Below are positions 16,386 to 24,602 of a stretch of 64,000 nt of DNA, piece by piece. The notes beneath the pieces were generated by a model, which saw nothing but the letters and a program-made list of their open reading frames with translations, was not told the origin of the DNA and made no database searches. The stretch is from JARBUG01 sp035628915. GTDB taxonomy: Bacteria; Bacillota; Sulfobacillia; Symbiobacteriales; Symbiobacteriaceae. The stretch spans positions 62,001 through 126,000 of the forward strand of contig DASPIW010000061.1 of NCBI GenBank assembly GCA_035628915.1, in the 5' to 3' direction. Position numbers and translations under genes: made by a program. Numbering within the stretch: the first letter of the stretch is position 1; each line of letters starts with the position of its first letter.

Positions 16386-17161
16386 GCCTTTCCCCCCGCT
16401 GCCTGTGCGGTCTCAAGGTATCCCTCTCCCAGGTAGGCCGCAATAACCCCGGGGTCTGCGCCCACTTCGGCCGGAGTGCCTTCCGCCAGCTTCTCGCCAA
16501 AATTGAGGACAATGACGCGCTCGCATACGCCCATGACCATCTGCATGTGGTGCTCAATCAGCAGCACGGAGATTCCCCGGTCGATGACCCGGCGGACCAG
16601 GGTCATGAACTCCCCGATCTCGGTGGGGTTCATGCCGGCAACCGGCTCGTCCAGCAGAATCAACGCCGGATTCCCGGCCAGGGCCCGGGCCAGCTCCAGC
16701 TTGCGCAGGTGGCCGTAGGGCAGGTCGGCGGCCTGGTCCTGCTCACGGTGCTCCAGGCCAACAAAGGCCAGGCTTGCCCGTGCGCGCTCCCGCGTCTCGG
16801 CATCAAAGGCGACGACTCCCCGGATTCGGGACCAGAGGCCCCCGCCTTCGGCATGGGCCGCCACCATCACGTTATCCAGGACAGAGAGCCGCCCGAAGAG
16901 CCGGGGGTTTTGGAACGTGCGGCAGACGCCGGATCGGGCCATCTGGTAGCTCCGCGCCCCGGTCATCTCCTTGCCGCGCAAGCTGATTCGCCCGCTGTCG
17001 GGGCCAGCCACGCCGGAGATCATATTGAAGGCAGTCGTCTTGCCCGCGCCGTTGGGACCGATCAGTCCCAGAATCTCACCGGACTTGATGGAAAGGTCCA
17101 AGTCCTTTACCGCCGTCAGCCCGCCAAAACGCTTGGTGATGCGATGACATTCCAGCAGCAT
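16382..17161 (-). CDS. livG: Branched-chain amino acid-type ABC transporter ATPase LivG (first system)
   Basis: A 259-residue LivG-type ATPase: Walker A GPNGAGKTT, RSGVCRTFQNPRLFGRLSVL Q-loop region typical of LivG, signature LPYGHLRKLELARALA and Walker B LILLDEPVAGMNPTE. The ATG at 17161 has GGGAGGG six bases upstream, better than a TTG five codons earlier. The ATG shares one base with the livM stop. Confidence 0.94.
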   Translation of the reverse strand: MLLECHRITKRFGGLTAVKDLDLSIKSGEILGLIGPNGAGKTTAFNMISGVAGPDSGRISLRGKEMTGARSYQMARSGVCRTFQNPRLFGRLSVLDNVMVAAHAEGGGLWSRIRGVVAFDAETRERARASLAFVGLEHREQDQAADLPYGHLRKLELARALAGNPALILLDEPVAGMNPTEIGEFMTLVRRVIDRGISVLLIEHHMQMVMGVCERVIVLNFGEKLAEGTPAEVGADPGVIAAYLGEGYLETAQAAGGKA

Positions 17162-18174
17162 CAGTTGCCCTCCCAACTCGCCACGGGACTCTGGCTCGCT
17201 GCCCCGCCGGCGGCCCTGACAGCCGCCGCCTTGCGCTGTCGCAACCGGGCCACCTCGCCAACGACGCCGGCCGGCATGAAGAGGACCACCGCCAACATGA
17301 TCAGCCCGTACACCAGCAGCTGCACGTTGGCCAGGTCACGCAGCAGTTCGGTGATGGCCAGCAGCAGCGCCGAGCCAACCACCGCTCCGCTGATTCGGTC
17401 CACACCGCCGATCAGCACCATGGTGAGGAAGAGCAGGGACTGGCTGACCGTGAATGAGTCCGGGCTGATGTACTGCATGAAGTGGGCCAGCAGCGCCCCT
17501 GAGAGCCCCGCCAGCCCGCCGCTGACGGCAAAGGCCACGGCCTTGACCAGCCCCACCGGAATTCCGACCGCATTGGCAGCCAGTTCGTCCTCCCGGATGG
17601 CAGCCAGGCTCTTGCCCAGGCGTGTGCGCTGAAAGCCGGCCAGGAGCGCCATGACCAGGACCGCCACGCCCCAAAGCAAGTAGAAGAGCGCCGTGTCCGA
17701 GCCCAGGTCCAGCGACCCAAGTGCGAAGGCCGGCACGCCGCGCACACCGCCCGGCCCTCCCGTGAGGTCGATCCAGTTCAGAGCAATTGTGTAGACAATG
17801 CCGCCGAACGCCAGACTCCCCATGACGAAGTACGGACCCCGCAGCCGGAGCGTCGGGATGCCAATCAGCAGCGCCGTCACCATGGCACAGGCCGTACCTG
17901 CGGCCACTCCCGCCCACCAGGGCCACCCGGCCAGGGTACAGAGCAGCCCGGTCCCGTAAGCTCCAATGGCCATGAACCCTGCCTGTCCTACGGAGACCTG
18001 GCCGCCGAAGCCCGCGATGACCGTGAGAGAGAGCGAGGCCAATACCCAGATGGGCAGCAGGTTCACAATCTGAAACAGGTAGCCGGGGCGCCAGCCAACC
18101 CCCTTGATCACCCATGGCACTGCAGCCAGGGCAGCGAGGAGCAGACCGTTCGTGAGCGCAGTCCGTCGCTTCAC
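17161..18174 (-). CDS. livM: Branched-chain amino acid-type ABC transporter permease LivM (first system)
   Basis: A 337-residue permease with many hydrophobic segments. SLTVIAGFGGQVSVGQAGFM is the LivM hallmark, as is LAAIREDELAANAVGIPVG in the ATPase-contact loop. I favour the GTG at 18174, five bases after a GGAG, over the TTG one codon earlier. The C-terminus is Ala/Arg-rich and soluble. It works with LivH at 18196-19068. Confidence 0.93.
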   Translation of the reverse strand: MKRRTALTNGLLLAALAAVPWVIKGVGWRPGYLFQIVNLLPIWVLASLSLTVIAGFGGQVSVGQAGFMAIGAYGTGLLCTLAGWPWWAGVAAGTACAMVTALLIGIPTLRLRGPYFVMGSLAFGGIVYTIALNWIDLTGGPGGVRGVPAFALGSLDLGSDTALFYLLWGVAVLVMALLAGFQRTRLGKSLAAIREDELAANAVGIPVGLVKAVAFAVSGGLAGLSGALLAHFMQYISPDSFTVSQSLLFLTMVLIGGVDRISGAVVGSALLLAITELLRDLANVQLLVYGLIMLAVVLFMPAGVVGEVARLRQRKAAAVRAAGGAASQSPVASWEGN

Positions 18175-18195
18175 CAATCTCCACCCCCGCCCTGA

Positions 18196-19068
18196 TCAGA
18201 CTTTCTCGACCGGCGATTTCCCGAGAATCCCCTGGGGCCGCAGCGCCAGCACCGCCAGCAGCACCACGAACGCGACGACGTCCTTGTAGGCTGTGGAGAT
18301 AAACCAGCCGGCCAGGTTTTCGACCAGGCCAACGGTCAGCCCGCCGACAATGGCTCCCGGGATGCTGGACAGCCCGCCCAGAATTCCAGCGGCAAAGGCC
18401 TTGACCAACACGGCCTGGCCCATATTGTACTGGGCGAAGAAGATGGGGCTTACAAGCACGCCGCCCAGCGCCCCCAACCCGGCCGAGAGGGCAAAAGTGA
18501 CGGGAAGCATCAGGTCCAGGCGGATGCCGACCATTTGGGCCATAGCCCGGTTATTGGCCGTAGCCCTGAGCGCCATGCCTATGGGGGTGCGGAAGAGCAG
18601 CCAGTACACAACGGCGATGGCGGCGATGGCCGTCCCCAGAATCACGAGCAGTTGCGGCTCCAGCATGATGCTCCCCAGCTTGATCGACCGGTCGGAAATC
18701 GGCGGCACCCGCAGCGGGTCGGAATTCCAGACCAGCAGGGCGATGCTGCGCAGAACAATGCCAAGGGCAATGCTGGCGATGATCATGTTCACCTGCGGGG
18801 CGCCTTTCACCAGGAGGCGGCGGAAGGCCACCCGTTCGGTGATCACTCCCACGAGCGCCATGGTGATCACGGCAAGCACCATTGCCGGCAGGTAGGGCAT
18901 GCCCAGGCCCTGGTACAGGGTGTACACCACCATGCCGCCGAGGGTGTAATACTCCGTCTGGGCAAAGTTGAACAGTCCCATGGAACGATAGACCAGCACA
19001 AAGCCGATGCCGATCAGGGCGTAAATACTGCCAACGGCGGCCCCGTTAGCGATGATCTGCCAGAACAC
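18196..19068 (-). CDS. livH: Branched-chain amino acid-type ABC transporter permease LivH (first system)
   Basis: A 290-residue permease. Family marks are AAVGSIYALIGIGFVLVYRS, GLFNFAQTEYYTLGGM and RATANNRAMAQMVGIRLDLM. The start is a GTG at 19068 after a GGGGGGCAGGG stretch. It is 29 bases downstream of the substrate-binding protein gene. Confidence 0.93.
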   Translation of the reverse strand: MFWQIIANGAAVGSIYALIGIGFVLVYRSMGLFNFAQTEYYTLGGMVVYTLYQGLGMPYLPAMVLAVITMALVGVITERVAFRRLLVKGAPQVNMIIASIALGIVLRSIALLVWNSDPLRVPPISDRSIKLGSIMLEPQLLVILGTAIAAIAVVYWLLFRTPIGMALRATANNRAMAQMVGIRLDLMLPVTFALSAGLGALGGVLVSPIFFAQYNMGQAVLVKAFAAGILGGLSSIPGAIVGGLTVGLVENLAGWFISTAYKDVVAFVVLLAVLALRPQGILGKSPVEKV

Positions 19069-19097
19069 GGCCCTGCCCCCCCTGTCGGTTCACCCGG

Positions 19098-20261
19098 CTA
19101 TTTCTGCTTGAGAACGAACTTCGCGTCTTTGACGGTGGCCATGTAGATCTCACGGATGTTGTGACCCGATGGCTCGAACTTCACCTGACCGATGACACCG
19201 TCGAAGGTGCTTTCCTTTACGGCTTTCGCCAGGCCGGCCCGATTCTTGAGGTCGCCGCCCGCCTTCTCAATGCCCTGCTTCAGCAGGTAGACGGCGTCAT
19301 AGCCCTGGGCCGAGAAGACATCCACCTTGCGGTTGTACTTGGCCTCAAAGTTCCTGGCAAAGTCAGCGGTGCGGCTCTGGGCTGGTTCCAGGTAGGCCCA
19401 GGTGCAGATGACGCCTTCCACGGCGCTGCCACCAAGATCGATGAACTTCTGGGAGACGAAGCCGCCGCCGCCGTAGACCTGTACGTTCTCCAGGCCCAAC
19501 TTTCGCATCTGGACGGCAATGCGGGCCGCTCCATCCAGCACGCCCCACAGGAGCACGCCCTGGGCGCCTGCCTCTTTCACTTTCAGAATCTGTGAGCTGA
19601 AGTCAGCATCCGTCTGCTTCCAACCCTCTACTGCCACCGGCTTCAGTCCCAGCTTCTCAAGGGCGGCTTCTGCCATTTGCTTGCCGCCGACGCCCAGGTC
19701 GCTCGTGTCATAAAGAATCGCGATCTTCGTGAACTTCTGCTCCTTGACCGCATACTCCATGAGCTTGTTTACCTGGTCCCGGTCGGACAGATGGAGGCGG
19801 AGCACGTTTGCGTATCCAGACTCGGTCAGCTTGGGGTTGGAGGCCACCGTGACGACAAACGGCACGCCGGCCTTGTCCAGCGTCGGCGCCGCTGCGAGCG
19901 CCGGGGAGCTTCCGGAACCGATGATGACGGCCATGGCTTCGTCCATGACCCGCTTGGCGATATTGACCGCCTCGACGGGGTCGTTCTTTTCATCGAAGGA
20001 CTTCAGCACCAGCTGGCGGCCCTTCACGCCGCCGGCCTTGTTGATCTCGTCGACGGCCATCTGGGCGCCCTGCAGCGATGCAGAACTGTACGGAGTCAGC
20101 GGGCCCGTGGCGTCACCCATGAACACAAGGCTAATCGGCGACGTGTCTGCCTTCTCAGGCGACGTGGCCGGCCTGCTTGCACAGGCAGAGACAAGCAGTC
20201 CCATGATTGCGGTGAAGCCCAGAAGCAGGAGATGCCGGGACTGGGACTTTGAGGATCTCAC
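19098..20261 (-). CDS. livK: ABC transporter substrate-binding lipoprotein LivK (first system)
   Basis: A 387-residue solute-binding lipoprotein. The signal peptide ends AIMGLLVSACASRPAT with the lipobox Cys. The mature domain has LVFMGDATGPLTPYSSASLQ and VIIGSGSSPALAAAPTLDKA, typical of type I periplasmic-binding proteins. The GTG at 20261 has GGAAGGAGGGG five bases upstream and gives a proper signal peptide; an earlier ATG does not. It is the second gene of the operon, after the FrhB-like gene. The ligand is unknown. Confidence 0.92.
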   Translation of the reverse strand: MRSSKSQSRHLLLLGFTAIMGLLVSACASRPATSPEKADTSPISLVFMGDATGPLTPYSSASLQGAQMAVDEINKAGGVKGRQLVLKSFDEKNDPVEAVNIAKRVMDEAMAVIIGSGSSPALAAAPTLDKAGVPFVVTVASNPKLTESGYANVLRLHLSDRDQVNKLMEYAVKEQKFTKIAILYDTSDLGVGGKQMAEAALEKLGLKPVAVEGWKQTDADFSSQILKVKEAGAQGVLLWGVLDGAARIAVQMRKLGLENVQVYGGGGFVSQKFIDLGGSAVEGVICTWAYLEPAQSRTADFARNFEAKYNRKVDVFSAQGYDAVYLLKQGIEKAGGDLKNRAGLAKAVKESTFDGVIGQVKFEPSGHNIREIYMATVKDAKFVLKQK

Positions 20262-20295
20262 CGTAACCCCTCCTTCCTTTGGCGGGCACTGGATT

Positions 20296-21468
20296 TCAGT
20301 GCCCGATAACCCCCATGCTCGCTTTTTGCTGGCGCTCGCGCTGTTTCTGGGCGAGCTTGTACATGATCTCCAGCGGCTTGGCAAACTCCGTGATCGGCTT
20401 CACCTCAATGCGACCGCTGTCAGCCAGGCCGTCAAACAACGCCTTGCCTCGTGGGGTCCGTACCAGCACCAGCGTCCAGCCATTGGTGCCCACACCGCCT
20501 GCCGAAATGTCCGCATGCTCCGAGGAGAAGTCTCCGCAGTGTGAGCACTCCGGTCGGGCGTAGGGGAAGGCTTCTTTCAGGGGAAACTCCCTGACCTCGC
20601 CTGATTTCAGGTGGATCAGGACTTTTCCCTTAATGTTGAACTTGGCCACCTCACCCAGGTCGAGCCCCATTTCCTGGGCGATCTTCCCCTGCATCATGCC
20701 TTCGTATGTAAAGGTCTCCGAGCAGAGCAGCCCGACTGAAAACGCCACCCTTGCGGCAAAGCCTGCCACGTGCTGCTGCTGACGGTACAGGTTCCGCTCC
20801 TCCGGCGCGATCAGCTCGCTGCCTAGCAACTCCTGGTTGAGCAGTTTCCGAATGGGTGACACCTGACAGGGTGTGCCGACAAAGGCGACCCGCTCTACTC
20901 CCCTGCGCTTCGCCTCCATGAGGGCGAGCGTGTTGGGCGAGTAGGTGTACCACGATCCGGCACTCTCAAGGATCTCCCGGCGGGTGGTGGCCAGGGCGGG
21001 CACCGGCTTGCAGGGCTCCGCTTCTGACGTCCTGGTTACAACGGCGCCGTCAATGCGTCTGGTCTCCAGTGCCCAAAGCAGCAGTGTAGTGACAAAACCG
21101 CCATCCTGGCATCGCTCCAGGACAGCAGGGTCCCGGGTCCGCACCCCGTACATCTCCAGGACCATGCCCACGCCCTCCCGGTCTTCGGCGGTCGCCGGCC
21201 GCAACCGGGGGCAGACGGAAGCGCACACATCACACCCGACATTCTGACTGACAGGACAGAAGTTGTGCCGATCGGGATCCATCCCGGCTGACGCCAGACG
21301 GGAGAAGTCTCTCAGGCTCCATCTGGCCGGATAGGCTTCGGGCTTCTGTCCGTTGTAGTTAAGAACCCCGTATGGACAGGCAACCACGCAGGCTCCGCAC
21401 TCACTGCAACTGCCCCCAAGGACCACATCATCCATCAGCTCGCGCAGCGTCGGTCTGTGTGACGACAC
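20296..21468 (-). CDS. FrhB/FdhB-type F420 oxidoreductase (coenzyme F420 hydrogenase/dehydrogenase beta subunit family)
   Basis: A 390-residue iron-sulfur flavoprotein of the FrhB family. Two cysteine clusters are visible: Cys21, 24, 27 and 31 (CSECGACVVACPYGV) and Cys71, 79, 82 and 86 (CDVCASVCP), enough for two 4Fe-4S clusters. The FrhB N- and C-terminal domains follow, with VAFVGTPCQVSPIRKLLNQE and YEGMMQGKIAQEMGLDL. The family transfers electrons between F420 and iron-sulfur partners. It starts with GTG at 21468 after GGAGGG. As the first gene of the operon, and with cofCDE in the neighbouring operon, it probably oxidises or reduces F420 made by these genes. Confidence 0.9.
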   Translation of the reverse strand: MSSHRPTLRELMDDVVLGGSCSECGACVVACPYGVLNYNGQKPEAYPARWSLRDFSRLASAGMDPDRHNFCPVSQNVGCDVCASVCPRLRPATAEDREGVGMVLEMYGVRTRDPAVLERCQDGGFVTTLLLWALETRRIDGAVVTRTSEAEPCKPVPALATTRREILESAGSWYTYSPNTLALMEAKRRGVERVAFVGTPCQVSPIRKLLNQELLGSELIAPEERNLYRQQQHVAGFAARVAFSVGLLCSETFTYEGMMQGKIAQEMGLDLGEVAKFNIKGKVLIHLKSGEVREFPLKEAFPYARPECSHCGDFSSEHADISAGGVGTNGWTLVLVRTPRGKALFDGLADSGRIEVKPITEFAKPLEIMYKLAQKQRERQQKASMGVIGH

Positions 21469-21526
21469 GCCGGGCCCTCCCCTTCTCGGCCTGGCTGTTC
21501 CGACAAATTATCTGACAACGGTGCGT

Positions 21527-21538
21527 TTTGTATACAAT
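21527..21538. promoter_or_regulatory. Probable GntR operator 3
   Basis: TTTGTATACAAT contains the 10-bp perfect palindrome TTGTATACAA. It lies about 11 bases downstream of the -10 box of the frhB-liv-cox operon, a position suited to repression, and 168 bases from the divergent gntR start. Confidence 0.7.
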
Positions 21539-21548
21539 ATTAAGTCGC

Positions 21549-21578
21549 AGTATAGTACTAATACAATATACTAGTCAA
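21549..21578 (-). promoter_or_regulatory. Promoter of the frhB-liv-liv-cox operon
   Basis: On the minus strand TTGACT (21573-21578) is followed after 18 bases by TATACT (21549-21554), a good sigma-A type pair. The spacer contains ATTGTATTAG, which resembles half of the operator. Confidence 0.75.
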
Positions 21579-21626
21579 GTCTTTTTCGTATTGTCTAGAT
21601 CTTTCGTACAGATGCATTCCGGGCAG

Positions 21627-21656
21627 TTGACACCCCCGCGATCTATAGGGTAAAGT
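21627..21656 (+). promoter_or_regulatory. Promoter of gntR
   Basis: TTGACA (21627-21632) and TAAAGT (21651-21656) are 18 bases apart. The transcript would carry the triple TATTTTG repeat at 21671-21691 just before the ribosome site. Confidence 0.6.
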
Positions 21657-21670
21657 AATGCGCAGAATGG

Positions 21671-21691
21671 TATTTTGTATTTTGTATTTTG
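21671..21691 (+). repeat. Three tandem copies of TATTTTG in the gntR leader
   Basis: The heptamer TATTTTG is repeated three times without interruption, ending three bases before the GGGAGGG ribosome site. It may be a site of slipped-strand variation or an unstructured leader favouring ribosome loading. Confidence 0.75.
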
Positions 21692-21706
21692 AAGGGAGGG
21701 ACGTCC

Positions 21707-22360
21707 TTGCGAGGAATCGTCGAAGGTTCACGGCTGCGTGAGCGGGCCTATGAGGTCATCAAAGAAGCGATTCTTAAACTGGAGTTGGCCCCCGGACAAC
21801 CCATTAACGAAGCGGAACTGGCCGGCCAGTTGAACGTCAGCCGGACCCCCATTCGTGACGCACTGCTCCAGCTTGAGGCCGAAGGCTTTGTGGTAATCCA
21901 GCCGTTCCGTGGCGCCTTTGTCGCGGAGCTGACCGCGCAGGACACGCTGGACGTCTTTGCCCTGCGGGAGCTGCTGGAGTGTGCCGCTGTCAGCCACGCC
22001 GCGCAGAGGTTTGACGCCCAGGAGATCGCGGCCCTGCAGGAGTGGGTTCTGCAAATGGAGCAGGCCCTGGACCAGGGGCGACTCAGCGAGTACTCCACCC
22101 TTTCGGACCAGTTCCACCGCCGCATTATCGATCGGTTCGGCAACCGGCGGGTCACCCATGTGCTCAATAACCTGAGCGACCATATCAAACGGTTGCGCAC
22201 CATGGCACTGCTTGTCAGTCCAAGCCGTGAGTTCCTCAAGGACTACCGGGCGATTCTCGAAGGCATCCAGGCCCACAACCCGGCAGCGGCGGAGAAGGCC
22301 ATGAAGGCCCATCTCAACCGTGTGCTCCGCACGCTGGTCTCTGAACGGGCCGGGTCCTGA
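21707..22360 (+). CDS. GntR-family (FCD subfamily) transcriptional regulator
   Basis: A 217-residue regulator with an N-terminal winged helix-turn-helix (RAYEVIKEAILKLELAPGQ, then EAELAGQLNVSRTPIRDAL) and a C-terminal all-helical FCD ligand domain. The FCD metal/ligand histidines are visible in DQFHRRII, DHIKRLR and KAHLNRVL. The TTG at 21707 has GGGAGGG six bases upstream and gives a normal N-terminus. It is divergent from the frhB-liv-cox operon and near the TTGTATACAA palindromes. It probably represses both island operons until a pathway intermediate (an organic acid is usual) binds the FCD domain. Confidence 0.9.
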   Translation: MRGIVEGSRLRERAYEVIKEAILKLELAPGQPINEAELAGQLNVSRTPIRDALLQLEAEGFVVIQPFRGAFVAELTAQDTLDVFALRELLECAAVSHAAQRFDAQEIAALQEWVLQMEQALDQGRLSEYSTLSDQFHRRIIDRFGNRRVTHVLNNLSDHIKRLRTMALLVSPSREFLKDYRAILEGIQAHNPAAAEKAMKAHLNRVLRTLVSERAGS

Positions 22361-22380
22361 GCGATCCGTGACATACGAAT

Positions 22381-22420
22381 CGAGTAGGCCATGGGGGCAT
22401 CCCACGGCCTACTCGTTTTT
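22381..22420 (+). terminator. Terminator of gntR
   Basis: CGAGTAGGCC (22381-22390) pairs with GGCCTACTCG (22406-22415), followed by TTTTT. It is a canonical Rho-independent terminator 20 bases after the gntR stop. Confidence 0.88.
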
Positions 22421-22456
22421 GTTCGTGGCATATCACCCTGACATCACACATACCTC

Positions 22457-22486
22457 TTGAAGTCCAAACTCATTCGGGACTATAAT
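22457..22486 (+). promoter_or_regulatory. Promoter of the LTA-synthase-like gene
   Basis: TTGAAG (22457-22462), 18-base spacer, and a perfect TATAAT (22481-22486). The leader then contains the inverted repeat TTACGTC-GGGTA-GACGTAA (22529-22547), a possible operator. Confidence 0.7.
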
Positions 22487-22577
22487 TTTCCGGTCAACTT
22501 ACAAGCCCATCTATGGTAAACTCAGAACTTACGTCGGGTAGACGTAAAAAATACGTAACAGAGACGAGGAGAGAGCG

Positions 22578-24497
22578 TTGAGTCAACCTGCTGTAAAGAC
22601 TACTCAAATCACTAACACGGCGTGGAAGCAACGCTTCCTCGCGGTTGTCAAGTTCGCACCATTCTTCATCTTCTTCATCTGGATGATCCACAAGCAGCGG
22701 GTGGGCCTGATTGCTTCGGGAATCGCTCCCGGCCCCGACATGCTGATCGCCACCATCGGTGCGTTTCTCGCCATCACGCCCTGGCTGCTTCGGGCGGAAG
22801 GCCGCAAGCGGCTGCTGCTGATGGCCCTGCTTGATGCGATCATCACATTCATCCTGTTTGCCGATATCCTCTACTTCCGTCAGTTCGGCGATCTCGTCTC
22901 GATCGCCTCGTTGCGGTTTCTGCCGCAGCTGGCAACCGTAAAGGACTCCGTTTTCAGCCTGGTGCTGGCTTCGGACATCTGGCTCTGGGCCGACATTCCC
23001 ATTATCGCCGCCCTCGCCCTGCTGCCCCGCCGCCCCGCGGGCCACTGGCTCGGGCTCCTGCACGGGGCGAGCTTCGGCGTCAGGCCGGCGGCCCTGCTTT
23101 CGGTATCGGGCGCCGCCATCGTCGCGGCGGTCGCAGTGCTTGACCCCTTCCTTTCCGCCAAGTACTACGGCCACAGCATGGTCGCCAGCCGCATGGGCCT
23201 GCTGAACTACCACGTCTTCGACATCGGCAATTACCTGGGCCGGCTCTCGGCCCGGCTGGTACCCTCGGCGCCGGCCGTGGCCGACGTCCAGCAGTACTTT
23301 GCCCCCAAGCGCCTGCCGGAACCTGCCGCGGCGCCCCCGCTGTACGGCGCGGCCAAGGGCAAGAACGTCATCGCCATTCAGGTCGAGTCGCTGCAGGCCT
23401 TTGCCCTCGGCCTCAAAGTGAACGGCCAGGAGATCACCCCGAACATGAACCGGCTGGCCAGGGAGTCGCTGAACTTCACCGACTTCTACACCCAGACGGG
23501 CCAGGGCGTCACCTCCGATGCCGACCTGCTGGCCAACTGCTCGCTCTATCCCACCCGGACCGGCGCCGTCTATTACGACTATGCCGCCAACGACTTCCGC
23601 TGCATGCCCGGGCTGCTGCGGCAGAACGGGTACAACGCGGTGGCGATGCAGGGCATGCCGCCGGATTTCTGGAACCTGGCGTCGGTCTATCCGCACGTCG
23701 GGTTTGAGAAGTACTACAACATCAAGGACGGTCTGGTCCTGGACGAAAAAGTCGGCATCGGCCTGTCCGACGTCTCCTTTGTCCGGCAGGCGGCAGACCG
23801 GCTCAAGGAGCTGCCGGAGCCATACTACGCGTTCTTGGTGACGCTGACCAGCCATGGCCCCTTCGACTTTGCCGAACTGCCCCGCGAGCTGAATCTGGGC
23901 GACCTCGAGAAGACCGACGCCGCCCACTACCTGCACGCCGTTCATTACACCGATAAGGCCATCGGCCAGCTGCTGGACCGGCTGAAGGCGGACGGCACTC
24001 TGGACGACTCGGTGGTCATGCTCTACGGCGACCATGCGGGCGTCTTCCGCAGCAACTCCGGCTTCGCCGAGCTGCTCCAGATCGCTGCGGATGATGAAGT
24101 CGGCTGGACCCGCATGGAGAAGCGCGTGCCGTTTCTGATCCGGCTGCCGGGAGGCGCCTACGCGGGCGAACGGACCCACGCCGCCGGACAGATCGATATC
24201 GCACCAACACTGGCGGGGCTCCTGGGCGTACCCACCGACGCTACGTACTTCTTTGGGCGGAACCTGTTGGCGCAGCCCGCGGGCGCCGTGCCCTTCTATA
24301 CGGGCTCGGCCATGAACGACGACCTGCTCTTCTGGTCCAAGGACGTCAATCCCGCCCTGGGCAAGTGCTACGACCGGAAGACCGGTGTCCAGGTGCAGAT
24401 CGATCTTTGCAGGCCCCTGGCGGAAGAGGCGGCGGAGTCGCTGCGGGTCTCCCGTCTCCTGGTGACCCGTGACCTGATCGAGCAACTGGGCAAATAG
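22578..24497 (+). CDS. LTA synthase family protein (sulfatase-type phosphoglycerol transferase)
   Basis: A 639-residue membrane enzyme. The first ~200 residues hold about five hydrophobic segments (FAPFFIFFIWMIHK, AFLAITPWLLRA and others). A sulfatase-fold extracellular domain follows: NVIAIQVESLQAFALG with the first metal-binding Glu, TQTGQGVTSDADLLANCSLY with the nucleophilic Thr, and VVMLYGDHAGVF with metal-binding Asp-His. This is the plan of LtaS and its relatives, which polymerise glycerol phosphate onto a lipid anchor or modify it. The TTG start at 22578 follows GAGGAGAGAG. It is monocistronic, between two terminators. Confidence 0.9.
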   Translation: MSQPAVKTTQITNTAWKQRFLAVVKFAPFFIFFIWMIHKQRVGLIASGIAPGPDMLIATIGAFLAITPWLLRAEGRKRLLLMALLDAIITFILFADILYFRQFGDLVSIASLRFLPQLATVKDSVFSLVLASDIWLWADIPIIAALALLPRRPAGHWLGLLHGASFGVRPAALLSVSGAAIVAAVAVLDPFLSAKYYGHSMVASRMGLLNYHVFDIGNYLGRLSARLVPSAPAVADVQQYFAPKRLPEPAAAPPLYGAAKGKNVIAIQVESLQAFALGLKVNGQEITPNMNRLARESLNFTDFYTQTGQGVTSDADLLANCSLYPTRTGAVYYDYAANDFRCMPGLLRQNGYNAVAMQGMPPDFWNLASVYPHVGFEKYYNIKDGLVLDEKVGIGLSDVSFVRQAADRLKELPEPYYAFLVTLTSHGPFDFAELPRELNLGDLEKTDAAHYLHAVHYTDKAIGQLLDRLKADGTLDDSVVMLYGDHAGVFRSNSGFAELLQIAADDEVGWTRMEKRVPFLIRLPGGAYAGERTHAAGQIDIAPTLAGLLGVPTDATYFFGRNLLAQPAGAVPFYTGSAMNDDLLFWSKDVNPALGKCYDRKTGVQVQIDLCRPLAEEAAESLRVSRLLVTRDLIEQLGK

Positions 24498-24500
24498 CAG

Positions 24501-24529
24501 AAGGCGGCGTCAACACGACGCCGCCTTTT
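24501..24529 (+). terminator. Terminator of the LTA-synthase-like gene
   Basis: AAGGCGGCGTC (24501-24511) pairs with GACGCCGCCTT (24517-24527) and is followed by T residues. Confidence 0.88.
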
Positions 24530-24602
24530 CCCGTCCCCCCTCTTTACGGAAGCCGCTTCCTGAGGCAGACTATTCTACGGACTGCTTCACATGGAGGTAC
24601 AT

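Noticed and set aside
22494..24485. A 663-codon open frame antisense to the LTA-synthase-like gene
   Set aside because: Long antisense frames are expected in high-GC genes; composition is Gly/Arg/Gln/His-rich and has no recognisable domain.
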